From: Nocardioides agariphilus
GTDB taxonomy: Bacteria; Actinomycetota; Actinomycetes; Propionibacteriales; Nocardioidaceae
Assembly: GCF_015352445.1 (NCBI RefSeq)
Contig: NZ_JADKPO010000019.1
Location: forward strand, 1 to 64,000
Direction of reading: 5' to 3'
DNA: 64,000 bases
The notes under the pieces are model-generated. The model made no database searches. It saw only the letters and a program-made list of their open reading frames with translations, and was not told the origin of the DNA. Positions 41,907 through 50,865 of the stretch are shown here, piece after piece. Made by a program: the position numbers and the translations under genes. The first letter of the stretch is position 1, and each line of letters begins with the position of its first letter.

Positions 41907-42881
41907 GTGTCCCTGCTGATCTGCGGATCCATCGCCACTGACCACCTGATGACGTTCGGTGGCAAGTTCCGCGACTCGCTCGTGGTCGACCAGCTCGACA
42001 AGCTCTCGGTGTCCTTCTTGGTCGACGAGCTCGAGATCAGACGCGGTGGAGTCGCTCCGAACATGTGCTTCGGGCTGGGTTCCCTGGGCCTGTCGCCGGT
42101 GCTGGTCGGCGCCGCAGGTGACGACTTCGCCGACTACCGATCCTGGCTGGAGCGTCACGGGGTGGACTGCTCGTCGGTGCGCATCTCCGAGACTCGTCAC
42201 ACGGCGCGGTTCGTGTGCACGACCGACACCACCATGGCCCAGTTCGCCTCCTTCTACCCCGGGGCGATGGCTGAGGCACGACTGATCGAGCTCAAGCCGA
42301 TCGTGGACCGCGTCGGCAGCCCGACGTTCGTGCTCATCGCAGCCGACGACCCTGACGGCATGTTGCGGCACACCCAGGAGTGCCGGCAGCGTGGCTACCC
42401 GTTCATCGCCGACCCGAGCCAGCAGCTGGCCTTCAGCGACGGCGAGCTGATCCGCGACCTGATCGACGGGGCGGCGTACTTGTTCTCCAACGAGTACGAG
42501 TCGCACATGATCGAGGCCAAGACGGGCTGGTCGAGTGGTGAGGTGCTCGATCGCGTCGGCGTTCAGGTCACCACGCTCGGCAAGAACGGTGTGCGGATCA
42601 GTCAGCGCGGCGCCGAGGACATCGTCATCTCCGCGGCAGCCGACGTGCACGCGGTAGAGCCGACCGGCGTCGGCGACGCCTTCCGCGCGGGCTTCCTGGG
42701 GGCCCTGGTGTGGGGCATGTCCCACGAGCGAGCTGCGCAGATCGGCTGTGTGCTGGCTGCCTACGTCGTCGAGACGGTCGGCACCCAGGAGTACAGCTTC
42801 ACGCCGAGCGAGTTCGTCAAGCGCATCGAGCAGTCCTACGGCATCGACGCCGCCGTCGACGTCGCACCGCACCTGACCTGA
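41907..42881 (+). CDS. adoK: PfkB-family adenosine kinase
   Basis: A 324-residue sugar/nucleoside kinase. The start LLICGSIATDHLMTFGGKF, the substrate region RRGGVAPNMCFGLGSLGLSP, ETRHTARFVCTTD, FYPGAMAEAR and the catalytic EPTGVGDAFRAGFLGA are, from memory, close to M. tuberculosis AdoK (Rv2202c), an unusual bacterial adenosine kinase. The neighbouring erpA and glycerate kinase genes match that locus too. Adenosine salvage is thus the best call; another ribokinase substrate cannot be excluded. GTG 41907 is leaderless by its hexamer. Confidence 0.88.
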   Translation: MSLLICGSIATDHLMTFGGKFRDSLVVDQLDKLSVSFLVDELEIRRGGVAPNMCFGLGSLGLSPVLVGAAGDDFADYRSWLERHGVDCSSVRISETRHTARFVCTTDTTMAQFASFYPGAMAEARLIELKPIVDRVGSPTFVLIAADDPDGMLRHTQECRQRGYPFIADPSQQLAFSDGELIRDLIDGAAYLFSNEYESHMIEAKTGWSSGEVLDRVGVQVTTLGKNGVRISQRGAEDIVISAAADVHAVEPTGVGDAFRAGFLGALVWGMSHERAAQIGCVLAAYVVETVGTQEYSFTPSEFVKRIEQSYGIDAAVDVAPHLT

Positions 42882-42885
42882 GGCC

Positions 42886-43110
42886 TCAGCTCACGCGCCG
42901 CACGACGTAGCGGGGCGTGCCGTCCTCGGCGGTGTCGGCCCCGACGTACTCCTGGGCCTTCATCCGGCACCAGGCCTGCACGTCGACGGCGGCCGCCGGG
43001 TCGTCAGCGACCACCGACACCACGTCTCCGACCGCCAGGTCCGAGACCGCCGCGGCCAGCGCGATCACCGGGAGCGGGCAGGGCTTGCCGCGGCAGTCGA
43101 CCTCGATCAT
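42886..43110 (-). CDS. TusA-family sulfurtransferase
   Basis: A 74-residue protein with the TusA active-site motif VDCRGKPCPLPVIALA, Cys11 being the expected persulphide carrier in CPxP. A second cysteine (Cys6) lies nearby, and DVVSVVADDPAAAVDVQAWC is the usual second half. TusA proteins accept sulphur from a cysteine desulfurase and relay it. Its ATG overlaps the stop of the desulfurase gene (TGATG), making a donor-acceptor pair very likely. The final acceptor (tRNA, molybdopterin or other) is not identifiable here. Confidence 0.9.
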   Translation of the reverse strand: MIEVDCRGKPCPLPVIALAAAVSDLAVGDVVSVVADDPAAAVDVQAWCRMKAQEYVGADTAEDGTPRYVVRRVS

Positions 43111-44219
43111 CAGTGCCCGACCTCGGCTCGCAGGCGCTCGACGACCCCGGGCAGCACGTCGAGGAACGCGTCGACCTCGGCGGCGGTCGTGTCGCGGGTG
43201 AGCGAGACCCGCACGTTGCCGTGGGTCAGCGCGCCCATCGCTGCCAGCACGTGGCTCGGTGTCAACGTCGAGGCGGTGCACGCCGAGCCGCTTGCGACGC
43301 CGAACCCCAGCCGATCGAGCTCGGTGACCAGGGACTCGCCGTCGACGTAGAGGCACGAGAACGTCAGCAGGTGAGGGAGTCGGTCGGTGGGGTCGCCGAC
43401 GACGTCGACGTCAGGCATCGCCGAGACGCCGGAGCGCAGGCGGTCGATGAGGGCGTGCTGACGAGCCCCGACCTCCTCGCGCTCGGCGACGACGGCTTGC
43501 AGGGCCGCTGCCGCCGCCAGCGCGGCAGGTACGTTCTCGAAGCCTGGCACGCGCTCGTCGATCCGCTCGTCGACGGGGAAGGGATGCCGCCAGCGTGCGC
43601 CCTTGCGCACCAGGAGTACGCCGACCCCTGCGGGTCCGCCCCACTTGTGCGCCGACGCCGCGGCGACCGCCCAGCCTTCGGGCAGAGGCAGTCGTCCGGC
43701 GGATGCGCACGCATCGACGAACAGCGGCACTCCGCCTGCGACACCGGCGAGGTCCGGGACCGGCTGCGTCGTGCCCACCTCATGGTTGGCCGACTGCACG
43801 GCCAGCACACTGGTCCCGGGCGGGGGAGGGGCGATGCGGACCCTGCCCTGGGCGTCGACCGGCAGTGCGGTGCCGCCGCCCGCCCAGTCCACGGCGTGCA
43901 GCACCGCGGAGTGCTCGACGGCGGTGTGGGCGATGCTGCCACCGCGGGCACCCCTGTGCAGGCCGAGCAGGCCGAGGTGCACGGCAGCGGTCCCGGAGGC
44001 AGTGAAGGAGACCTCGTCGGGGCGGACCTCCAGCGCCTCGGCCAAGGCCGCGCGGGCGTTGTCGAGCAGCAGACGGGCCGACCGTCCGGCGCGGTGCAGG
44101 CGTCGCGGGTCGGCGTACCCCTGGTCGAGTGCGGCCAGGTAAGCCGCACGGGCCGCTGGGTGGAGTGGTTCGGAGGATGCGGCATCCCAGTAGATCGCTG
44201 GCGACGCGCCGCTTCCCAT
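43110..44219 (-). CDS. Cysteine desulfurase (class V aminotransferase)
   Basis: A 369-residue PLP enzyme releasing sulphur from cysteine. IYWDAASSEPLHPAARAAYL opens the protein; the PLP lysine is in ASAHKWGGPAGVGVLLV; the catalytic cysteine is in FGVASGSACTASTLTPSHVL; NVRVSLTRDTTAAEVDAFL closes it. It is coupled to the TusA gene, so it likely feeds a sulphur relay rather than the main SUF system. ATG 44219 is leaderless, with TAGATT 6 nt upstream. NifS/IscS-like, exact subgroup not assigned. Confidence 0.92.
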   Translation of the reverse strand: MGSGASPAIYWDAASSEPLHPAARAAYLAALDQGYADPRRLHRAGRSARLLLDNARAALAEALEVRPDEVSFTASGTAAVHLGLLGLHRGARGGSIAHTAVEHSAVLHAVDWAGGGTALPVDAQGRVRIAPPPPGTSVLAVQSANHEVGTTQPVPDLAGVAGGVPLFVDACASAGRLPLPEGWAVAAASAHKWGGPAGVGVLLVRKGARWRHPFPVDERIDERVPGFENVPAALAAAAALQAVVAEREEVGARQHALIDRLRSGVSAMPDVDVVGDPTDRLPHLLTFSCLYVDGESLVTELDRLGFGVASGSACTASTLTPSHVLAAMGALTHGNVRVSLTRDTTAAEVDAFLDVLPGVVERLRAEVGH

Positions 44220-44225
44220 GCCAGG

Positions 44226-44231
44226 AATCTA
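44226..44231 (-). promoter_or_regulatory. -10 hexamer TAGATT, leaderless desulfurase gene
   Basis: On the minus strand TAGATT ends 6 nt before the ATG at 44219. Confidence 0.55.
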
Positions 44232-44278
44232 TCCGTCCCGGCGGGGTACCCACCCGCCAATCCGCGGCACGATTCGGC

Positions 44279-44284
44279 TAGTCT
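44279..44284 (+). promoter_or_regulatory. -10 hexamer TAGTCT for the ctaCDF operon
   Basis: TAGTCT predicts a transcript start near 44291 and a leader of about 33 nt that carries AGGAAGG before the GTG at 44324. Confidence 0.5.
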
Positions 44285-44298
44285 GCCGACGTCCAGTG

Positions 44299-44310
44299 CT
44301 GTCATGACAG
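44299..44310 (+). promoter_or_regulatory. 12-bp perfect palindrome in the ctaC leader
   Basis: CTGTCATGACAG is a perfect palindrome immediately before the Shine-Dalgarno sequence of ctaC and just downstream of the predicted transcript start. A repressor bound there would block the operon. Confidence 0.45.
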
Positions 44311-44323
44311 GAAGGCTGCGTTC

Positions 44324-45196
44324 GTGGGTGTGCAGACCCCCCTGCGGAAGGTACGTCGGCTGGCAGTCCTTGCCGCCGCGCTGACCTCCGTGGTCATCCT
44401 GACCGGATGTTCCGAGCAGAGCCGGCACGAGTGGAAGAACCTCGCGATGCCGGACCCCGTGTCCGCGCAAGGCGAGCACATCTTCATCCTGTGGCGCTGG
44501 GCCTGGGTGGCGGCACTCATCACCGGCGGCATCACCTGGGGCCTGATGTTCTGGGCGATGTGGCGTTACCGCCGCAAGGCCGGCGATCCCGAGGTCCCGG
44601 TGCAGACGCGCTACAACCTGCCGCTCGAGATCTTCTACACCATCGCGCCGGTCATCATGGTGATCGTCTTCTTCGTGCACACCGTCGACACCCAGAACAT
44701 CGTGCTCGACAACAAGGGCAAGCCCGACCACACCGTGATCGTCGTGGGTCAGCAGTGGCAGTGGACGTTCAACTACGCCAACGAGGACGCCATCGACGCG
44801 CCCTACGCCTTCGAGGCCGGCACGGCCGACTACGTCCCCACGCTGGTGCTCCCGGTCGGCGAGACGACGGAGTTCCAGTTGCGCTCGCCCGATGTGATCC
44901 ACGACTTCGGGGTGCCCGGGTTCTTGATGAAGATGGACGTCATCCCGGGCCGTGAGAACCACTACCGCATCACGCCGACCAAGATCGGCGACTACCGGGG
45001 CAAGTGCTACGAGCTGTGCGGCGTCTACCACTCGCGCATGCTCTTCAACGTCAAGGTCGTCAGTCCCGAGGACTTCGACACCTACTTGCAGGGTCTCGAG
45101 GACGCCGGACGCGTGGCCGACCAGCCGCTGCTCGGCGGCGCCAACGCCCGAACCCAGGCTGGCCTGCCCGCAGAGGGCGGGGAGGAGTCCCAGTGA
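44324..45196 (+). CDS. ctaC: Cytochrome c oxidase subunit II
   Basis: A 290-residue subunit carrying the CuA centre of the aa3 oxidase. It is a lipoprotein: [17 protein letters not shown] puts the lipidated cysteine at residue 29. Two helices follow (about 50-70 and 95-115), then the cupredoxin domain with [20 protein letters not shown] and CuA ligands in [23 protein letters not shown] 44324 has AGGAAGG upstream. The stop overlaps the ctaD start (GTGA), so subunits I and II are co-translated. Confidence 0.96.
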   Translation: MGVQTPLRKVRRLAVLAAALTSVVILTGCSEQSRHEWKNLAMPDPVSAQGEHIFILWRWAWVAALITGGITWGLMFWAMWRYRRKAGDPEVPVQTRYNLPLEIFYTIAPVIMVIVFFVHTVDTQNIVLDNKGKPDHTVIVVGQQWQWTFNYANEDAIDAPYAFEAGTADYVPTLVLPVGETTEFQLRSPDVIHDFGVPGFLMKMDVIPGRENHYRITPTKIGDYRGKCYELCGVYHSRMLFNVKVVSPEDFDTYLQGLEDAGRVADQPLLGGANARTQAGLPAEGGEESQ

Positions 45197-46998
45197 CCAC
45201 CACGGCAGGACGTCCCACCGTCAGCACCGGCCAGCGCAAGCCGCTGGGCCAGCGCCTGGTCAGGGTCATCACGACCACCGACCACAAGGTCATCGGCAAC
45301 CTCTACCTGGTCACGTCGTTCGCCTGGTTCCTGGTCGGCGGCCTGATGGCGATGCTGATGCGCTCCGAGCTGGCCTACCCAGGCCAGCAGATCGTCAACG
45401 ACGAGCTCTACAACCAGCTCTTCACGATGCACGGCACGATCATGCTGCTGCTGTTCGCGACGCCACTGTTCTTCGGCTTCGGCAACGCCATCATGCCGCT
45501 GCAGATCGGCTCGCCCGACGTCGCGTTCCCACGGCTCAACATGCTGTCCTACTGGCTGTTCCTGTTCGGCGGCCTGATCGCAGCCTCCGGCTTCTTGTCA
45601 CCGCAGGGTGCGGCCGACTTCGGCTGGTTCGCCTACACCCCGCTCTCCGACGCCATCCGCTCGCCCGGGATTGGTGGCGACCTGTGGGTGATGGGCCTGT
45701 GGATGGCCGGTCTGGGCACGATCCTCGGCGCCGTCAACTTCACCACCACGATCATCTGCATGCGCGCACCCGGCATGACGATGTTCCGGATGCCGATCTT
45801 CGTCTGGAACACCCTGGTCACCTCGCTGCTGGTGCTCATCGCGTTCCCGGTGCTTGCCGGCGCGCTGCTCTCGCTCGAGGCCGACCGACTGCTGGGCGCT
45901 CACGTCTTCGACGCTGCCCACGGCGGCGCCATCTTGTGGCAGCACCTGTTCTGGTTCTTCGGGCACCCCGAGGTCTACATCATCGCGTTGCCGTTCTTCG
46001 GCATCATCACCGAGATCTTGCCGGTCTTCAGCCGCAAGCCGATCTTCGGCTACGTCGGCCTGGTCGGCGCCACCTTGGGCATCGCGATCCTCTCGGCCGC
46101 GGTCTGGGCCCACCACATGTTCGTCACCGGGGCGGTGGACCTGCCGTTCTTCTCCGGCATGACATTCCTGATCGCCGTCCCCACCGGCGTGAAGTTCTTC
46201 AACTGGATAGGCACGCTGTGGGGCGGGTCGATCACCTTCGACACGCCCATGCTCTGGGCGATGGGCTTCTTGACCACATTCTTGTTCGGAGGCCTGACCG
46301 GCATCATCCTGGCCAGCCCGCCGCTCGACTTCCACGTGTCTGACTCCTACTTCGTGGTGGCCCACTTCCACTACGTCGTGTTCGGCACCGTCGTGTTCGC
46401 GATGTTCGCCGGCTTCTACTTCTGGTGGCCCAAGCTGACCGGCCGGATGCTCGACGAACGCCTCGGCAAGCTGCACTTCTGGCTGCTGTTCGTCGGCTTC
46501 CACACCACGTTCTTGATCCAGCACTGGATCGGCGTCGAAGGCATGCCGCGTCGCTACGCCGACTACCTGCCCGAGGACGGGTGGACCGGCATGAACCAGG
46601 TCTCCACCATCGGTGCGTTCATCCTCGGAGCATCGACGCTGCCGTTCCTCTACAACGTCTACGTCAGCCGTCGGGCGCCGCTCGTCGACCGCGACGACCC
46701 GTGGGGCTGGGGTCGCTCCCTGGAGTGGGCGACCAGTTGCCCACCGCCGCGGCACAACTTCCACTCGATCCCCCGGATCCGCTCGGAGTCGCCGGCCTTC
46801 GACCTCCACCACCCCGAGGTGGCGGCGATCGAGCTGGCCCACAACGAGGCCGCTCGTGCGGGCAGGTTCGCTGATGCCCCTGACATGGAGGGCCGCGAGG
46901 AGATGCTCGAGGATCGTGGCGCGGTGATCACCGACATACGCCCCGACGACGATGACCAACACGATGCACGCGACGACCAGGACGGTGACAACCGGTGA
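45193..46998 (+). CDS. ctaD: Cytochrome c oxidase subunit I
   Basis: A 601-residue catalytic subunit with twelve helices binding haem a, haem a3 and Cu[21 protein letters not shown] starts the domain, [20 protein letters not shown] carries a low-spin haem ligand, [20 protein letters not shown] and [15 protein letters not shown] the CuB histidines, and [20 protein letters not shown] the C-terminal haem histidines. The tail is acidic. GTG 45193 overlaps the ctaC stop, and its own stop overlaps ctaF. Confidence 0.97.
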   Translation: MTTTAGRPTVSTGQRKPLGQRLVRVITTTDHKVIGNLYLVTSFAWFLVGGLMAMLMRSELAYPGQQIVNDELYNQLFTMHGTIMLLLFATPLFFGFGNAIMPLQIGSPDVAFPRLNMLSYWLFLFGGLIAASGFLSPQGAADFGWFAYTPLSDAIRSPGIGGDLWVMGLWMAGLGTILGAVNFTTTIICMRAPGMTMFRMPIFVWNTLVTSLLVLIAFPVLAGALLSLEADRLLGAHVFDAAHGGAILWQHLFWFFGHPEVYIIALPFFGIITEILPVFSRKPIFGYVGLVGATLGIAILSAAVWAHHMFVTGAVDLPFFSGMTFLIAVPTGVKFFNWIGTLWGGSITFDTPMLWAMGFLTTFLFGGLTGIILASPPLDFHVSDSYFVVAHFHYVVFGTVVFAMFAGFYFWWPKLTGRMLDERLGKLHFWLLFVGFHTTFLIQHWIGVEGMPRRYADYLPEDGWTGMNQVSTIGAFILGASTLPFLYNVYVSRRAPLVDRDDPWGWGRSLEWATSCPPPRHNFHSIPRIRSESPAFDLHHPEVAAIELAHNEAARAGRFADAPDMEGREEMLEDRGAVITDIRPDDDDQHDARDDQDGDNR

Positions 46999-47393
46999 AG
47001 CACGAGGCCTGGATCTTCGGCGTGTCGACGATCTTCTTCGTCATCGTCAGCCCGGCCTACTGGCTGATCACCAAAGACTGGACCGGTAGCTCGGCGCTGG
47101 TCATGACGACGCTGCTGGTCGCCATGATCACCCTCTACCTCGGCTTCCACGCCTCCAAGATGGATCCTCGTCCGGAGGACCTCAAGGACGCCGAGATCGC
47201 CGACGGTGCCGGCGAGCTGGGCTTCTTCCCGCCGTACTCCTGGTGGCCACTGTGGTGCGGCGCGACGCTGGCCGTGATCGTGTACGGCGTTGCGCTGGGG
47301 CAGTGGTGGCTGGTGGCGATCGGCATGGGCCTGGGCGTGCTGGCACTGTCCGGGCTGGTGTTCGAGTACTACAAGGGCGAGCACGCGCACTGA
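46995..47393 (+). CDS. ctaF: Cytochrome c oxidase subunit IV, actinobacterial type
   Basis: A 132-residue protein with four helices in two hairpins (ITFGVSTIF-like start [20 protein letters not shown], then [20 protein letters not shown], then [20 protein letters not shown]), separated by [20 protein letters not shown]. This is the actinobacteria-specific fourth subunit of the aa3 oxidase in the bcc-aa3 supercomplex. The GTG overlaps the ctaD stop, ending the ctaCDF operon. Confidence 0.93.
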   Translation: MKHEAWIFGVSTIFFVIVSPAYWLITKDWTGSSALVMTTLLVAMITLYLGFHASKMDPRPEDLKDAEIADGAGELGFFPPYSWWPLWCGATLAVIVYGVALGQWWLVAIGMGLGVLALSGLVFEYYKGEHAH

Positions 47394-47473
47394 AGGGCGC
47401 ACGCGGACGAAGGCTCGCCTGTGGTCCCAGGCCGCCACGTCTTGCGGTTTCGGGATCGGTCGGTGCGCCGGGT

Positions 47474-47479
47474 TAGGCT
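47474..47479 (+). promoter_or_regulatory. -10 hexamer TAGGCT for the transpeptidase gene
   Basis: TAGGCT predicts a transcript start near 47486 and a leader of about 34 nt with GGGAG at 47505-47509 before the ATG at 47520. Confidence 0.45.
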
Positions 47480-47519
47480 GATACGGCAACCCTCAGTCTG
47501 TCCCGGGAGTCCTACCAGC

Positions 47520-48737
47520 ATGATTGTGCGTCGTTTCCGCCTGCTCGCCGTCGCGTCCGCGTGCGTCGTCTTGACGACCCTCGCGGCCTGCAACGCGAAC
47601 GAGACCCCAGACCTCGCTCCGGGGACGGACTCGACGTCGGGCAGCACCACACCGGGGGAGTCGCAGTCCCCGGAGGTGCCTGCAGTGCAGGTGGAGTCCA
47701 ACGTCCGCAAGGGCGCCCGCAACGTGCCGGTGGACACCCGTCTCACCGTTGAGGCCGAGGGCGGGACGTTGCGCCGGGTGACGGTGACGTCCAAGGCCGG
47801 CTCCGTGCGGGGCAAGCTCTCGGGAGACAAGGCGACCTGGGTCGCAGGCGCGCTGCTCGAGCCCGGAACCTCCTACTCCGTGACGACCGTGGCCAGCAAT
47901 GCCGCGGGGACCGAGCGCACCGTCCGGTCCCGCTTCCGCACCGTCGACCTCACCCTCGACCAGCAGACCTACCCGTCGGTCGCCCCGCTCAACGGCGAGA
48001 CCGTGGGCGTCGGGATGCCCGTGATCGTCTCCTTCGACGTGGCCGTGACCGACAAGGCCAACATCGAGAAGCACCTGAAGGTCAGCGCCAAGCCGCGGCA
48101 GCCGGGGTCGTGGCACTGGATCAGCGACCACGAGGTGCACTGGCGCCCGAAGAGCTACTGGCGGGCCGGCACCGACGTGAGCGTCGATGTCGACATCAAC
48201 AGCGTGCCGGCCGGGGGCGGCATCTTCGGCCAAGAAGACCGGCACGTGGAGTTCCACGTCGGCAGCGCCAACATCTACAAGGTCAACGCACAGACCCACC
48301 AGATGCAGGTCTTCAGCAACGGACAGCTGCTGCGCACCATCCCGATCACGACCGGCAAGCCCGGATTCACGACGCGCTCCGGCGTGAAGGTGATCATCGA
48401 GAAGTTCCGTCACCACCGGATGAACTCCGAGACCATCGGCATCTCGCGGGACAACCCGGAGTACTACGACCTCGACGACGTCGAGTACGCCATGCGGCTG
48501 ACCTACTCCGGCGAGTTCATCCACGCAGCCCCGTGGTCGGTCGGCTCCCAGGGTTACGCCAACGTCTCCCACGGCTGCACCGGCATGAGCACGGCCAACG
48601 CCGGCTGGCTCTACGACATGACCAAGCGCGGCGACGTCGTCGTCTACACCGGCACTGACCGGGCCATGGAGCCCACCAACGGCTACGGCGACTGGAACAT
48701 CCCGTTCCGCACCTACGCCAAGGGTTCAGCGCTCTAG
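47520..48737 (+). CDS. L,D-transpeptidase lipoprotein
   Basis: A 405-residue cell-wall cross-linking enzyme. MIVRRFRLLAVASACVVLTT leads to a LAAC lipobox with the lipidated cysteine at residue 24. A Thr/Ser-rich linker is followed by an Ig-like domain pair (about 60-245) and a YkuD catalytic domain with HQMQVFSNGQLLRTIPITTG, GEFIHAAPWSV and the active-site SHGCTGMSTANAGWLYDM. This matches the LdtMt2-type architecture of actinobacteria, which makes 3-3 cross-links. It sits between the two halves of the respiratory cluster, with its own promoter. Confidence 0.93.
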   Translation: MIVRRFRLLAVASACVVLTTLAACNANETPDLAPGTDSTSGSTTPGESQSPEVPAVQVESNVRKGARNVPVDTRLTVEAEGGTLRRVTVTSKAGSVRGKLSGDKATWVAGALLEPGTSYSVTTVASNAAGTERTVRSRFRTVDLTLDQQTYPSVAPLNGETVGVGMPVIVSFDVAVTDKANIEKHLKVSAKPRQPGSWHWISDHEVHWRPKSYWRAGTDVSVDVDINSVPAGGGIFGQEDRHVEFHVGSANIYKVNAQTHQMQVFSNGQLLRTIPITTGKPGFTTRSGVKVIIEKFRHHRMNSETIGISRDNPEYYDLDDVEYAMRLTYSGEFIHAAPWSVGSQGYANVSHGCTGMSTANAGWLYDMTKRGDVVVYTGTDRAMEPTNGYGDWNIPFRTYAKGSAL

Positions 48738-49050
48738 GGATCGCTTGCCGGGTAGGCGCGGCCGAGCCTCCGTTCGCCGCGATGGTCGAGGAAGGCGCGC
48801 TAGCGCGTGTCTCGAGACTGGGTGGGCTGTCGGTTCACCGGGTCTCGAGACGGTTGCTAGCGCAACCTCCTCGACCGACGTGGGCTACTGGTCGGTGTCG
48901 TCGGTGTGGGCGCCGCTGGCGCGTGTCTCGAGACTGGGTGGGCTGTCGGTTCACCGGGTCTCGAGACGGTTGCTAGCGCAACCTCCTCGACCGGCGAGGG
49001 CTACTGGTCGGCGTGGTCGGTGCTAGCGCAACCTCCTCGACCGACGAGGG
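48738..49050. other. Gene-free 313-bp stretch filled by a repeat array
   Basis: This gap lies between the convergent transpeptidase and qcrB genes. No open reading frame is credible here. It is mostly composed of the tandem array described in the repeat entry at 48803-49083. Confidence 0.75.
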
Positions 49051-49083
49051 CTACTGGTCGGTGTCGTCGGTGTGGGCGCCGCT
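48803..49083. repeat. Tandem array of a 116-bp unit that includes the qcrB 3' end
   Basis: Unit A (48803-48918) is followed by unit B starting at 48919 and a partial unit C (49019-49083). Each unit has the palindromic core GGTCTCGAGACGGTTGC plus GCAACCTCCTCGACC, related to the array at the window start. Units A and C end in an identical 33-bp block (48885-48917 and 49051-49083). The second block is the last eleven codons of qcrB, including its stop. Confidence 0.9.
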
Positions 49084-50865
49084 ACCGGCTGAGGGGCTGG
49101 AGGCGGTGCCGCGGAGAGGTACGTCGCCGGCGGTGCGGAGGGCGTGGTCGTCGAACTCGTGACCGGGCGCCGGGTGGTCGAGGCCGGCCTGGAGGGTGTG
49201 CTCGTGCTCGGCATGGTGCCGGGCCTCCTCCAGCTCCTCGCGGGTCGGCTTCTGCACGTTGTCGGCGTACATCACCTTGGACAGTCGACCGCGCACCTTG
49301 TCGAGGACTGCGAGCACACCGCGCTTGGGGGAGGCGACGCCGTTGGCGTCGACCCCCGAGCCCGGCACGTAGACCTCGTCGCGTCCGCGAGCCGTCAGCG
49401 TGTAGGAGCGAGCCTCGCTGATCGGCAGGTGCCGCTCGCTGTAGCCGCCCTCGGCCGAACGCATGATGATGCCGGACTCGTAGCCGTGCAGCAGCAGGTC
49501 GTTGTCGTGACGCTGCAGCGAGATGCACCAACGCCGGGTGACCCAGAACGCGATCGCCGGACCGATGAAGACGGCAGCACGCATGAAGTAGGTGATCTGG
49601 TTGATGCTCAGTCCGAGCTTGATGGCGATGATGTCGTTGCCGCCGGCGGCCCAGAACAGGCCGTACATGGTCATCAGCGAGACCATGAACGCCGTGCGCG
49701 TCGGGGCGTTGCGAGGGCGCTGCAGGATGTGGTGGTCGCGCTTGTCGCCGGTGATCCACGCTTCGATGAACGGCAGGATCGTCAGCAGCAGGAACATCAC
49801 GACAGGCAGGATCAGGATCGGCAGCATCACGTTCCAGCTGATCGTGACCCCGAAGACATGGGTCTCCCAGCCGGGCATGATGCGCAGCGCCCCATCGGGC
49901 CAGCCCATGTACCAGTCGGGCTGTGAGCCGGCGGTGACCTTGGACGGGTCATAGGGGCCGTACTTCCAGACCGGGTTGATCGTCAGCAGCGCACCCATCA
50001 GGGCGATCACGCCGAAGATGACGAAGAAGAACCCGCCGGCCTTGGCGGCGTAGATCGGCAGCAGCGGGTAGCCGACGACGTTCTGCTCGGTGCGTCCGGG
50101 GCCGGGCCACTGGGTGTGCTTGTGGTAGACGAGCAGCAGCATGTGAGCGCCGACCAGGGCCAACAAGAGGCCAGGAATCAGCAGGACGTGGACGGTGAAC
50201 AGGCGCGGGATGATCGTCTCGCCGGGGAACTCGCCGCCGAAGACGAAGAACGACATGTAGGTGCCGATGACCGGTGAGGCCTTCATGAAGCCGTCGGCTG
50301 CTCGGATGCCAGTACCGGACAGCAGGTCATCGGGCAGGGAGTAGCCGGTGAAGCCCTCGAGGGTGCCGAGGATCAGCAGCAGGCAGCCGATCACCCAGTT
50401 CAGCTCGCGAGGCTTGCGGTGGGCGCCGGTGAAGAAGACCCGCAGCAGGTGCACCATCATCGCGGCGACGAACAGCATCGCGGCCCAGTGGTGCATCTGA
50501 CGCATCAGCAGGCCGCCGCGTACGTCGAAGGAGATGTTGAGCGAGGAGGCGTAGGCCTCCGACATCTCGATGCCGCGCAGCTGGTTGTAGGAGCCCTGGT
50601 AGGTCGTCTCACCCATGCTCGGGACGAACCACAGCGTGAGGAACACGCCCGTCAGCAGCAGGACGATGAAGCTCCACAAGGCGATCTCGCCGAGCATGAA
50701 GGACCAGTGGTCGGGGAAGACCTTGCGGATCTGCTTCTTCATCGCCGTGGCGAGGCCGAGCCGGTCGTCGGCCCAGCCGGCGGCAGCGCCGATCGGGTTC
50801 GGCTTGGACGCCTTGGCTGGGGTCGTGGCGTTGGTGTCCGCAACCTTGCTGGTGTCGATGCTCAT
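49051..50865 (-). CDS. qcrB: Menaquinol-cytochrome c reductase cytochrome b subunit
   Basis: A 604-residue cytochrome b of the bcc complex, with two b haems and the quinol sites. FPDHWSFMLGEIALWSFIVL and RQMHHWAAMLFVAAMMVHLL contain haem ligands, GFTGYSLPDDLLSGTGIRAA is a quinol-site loop, and VHVLLIPGLLLALVGAHMLL carries the second histidine pair. The C-terminal soluble tail of about 150 residues is typical of actinobacteria. Its last ten residues and stop codon lie in a 33-bp block that is duplicated downstream in a repeat array. It overlaps qcrA by 4 nt. Confidence 0.96.
   Translation of the reverse strand: MSIDTSKVADTNATTPAKASKPNPIGAAAGWADDRLGLATAMKKQIRKVFPDHWSFMLGEIALWSFIVLLLTGVFLTLWFVPSMGETTYQGSYNQLRGIEMSEAYASSLNISFDVRGGLLMRQMHHWAAMLFVAAMMVHLLRVFFTGAHRKPRELNWVIGCLLLILGTLEGFTGYSLPDDLLSGTGIRAADGFMKASPVIGTYMSFFVFGGEFPGETIIPRLFTVHVLLIPGLLLALVGAHMLLLVYHKHTQWPGPGRTEQNVVGYPLLPIYAAKAGGFFFVIFGVIALMGALLTINPVWKYGPYDPSKVTAGSQPDWYMGWPDGALRIMPGWETHVFGVTISWNVMLPILILPVVMFLLLTILPFIEAWITGDKRDHHILQRPRNAPTRTAFMVSLMTMYGLFWAAGGNDIIAIKLGLSINQITYFMRAAVFIGPAIAFWVTRRWCISLQRHDNDLLLHGYESGIIMRSAEGGYSERHLPISEARSYTLTARGRDEVYVPGSGVDANGVASPKRGVLAVLDKVRGRLSKVMYADNVQKPTREELEEARHHAEHEHTLQAGLDHPAPGHEFDDHALRTAGDVPLRGTASSPSAGSGAHTDDTDQ

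Noticed and set aside
48780-49045. A tRNA or small structured RNA gene in the gap after the transpeptidase
   Set aside because: The palindromes come from tandem repetition and do not form a cloverleaf or acceptor stem.
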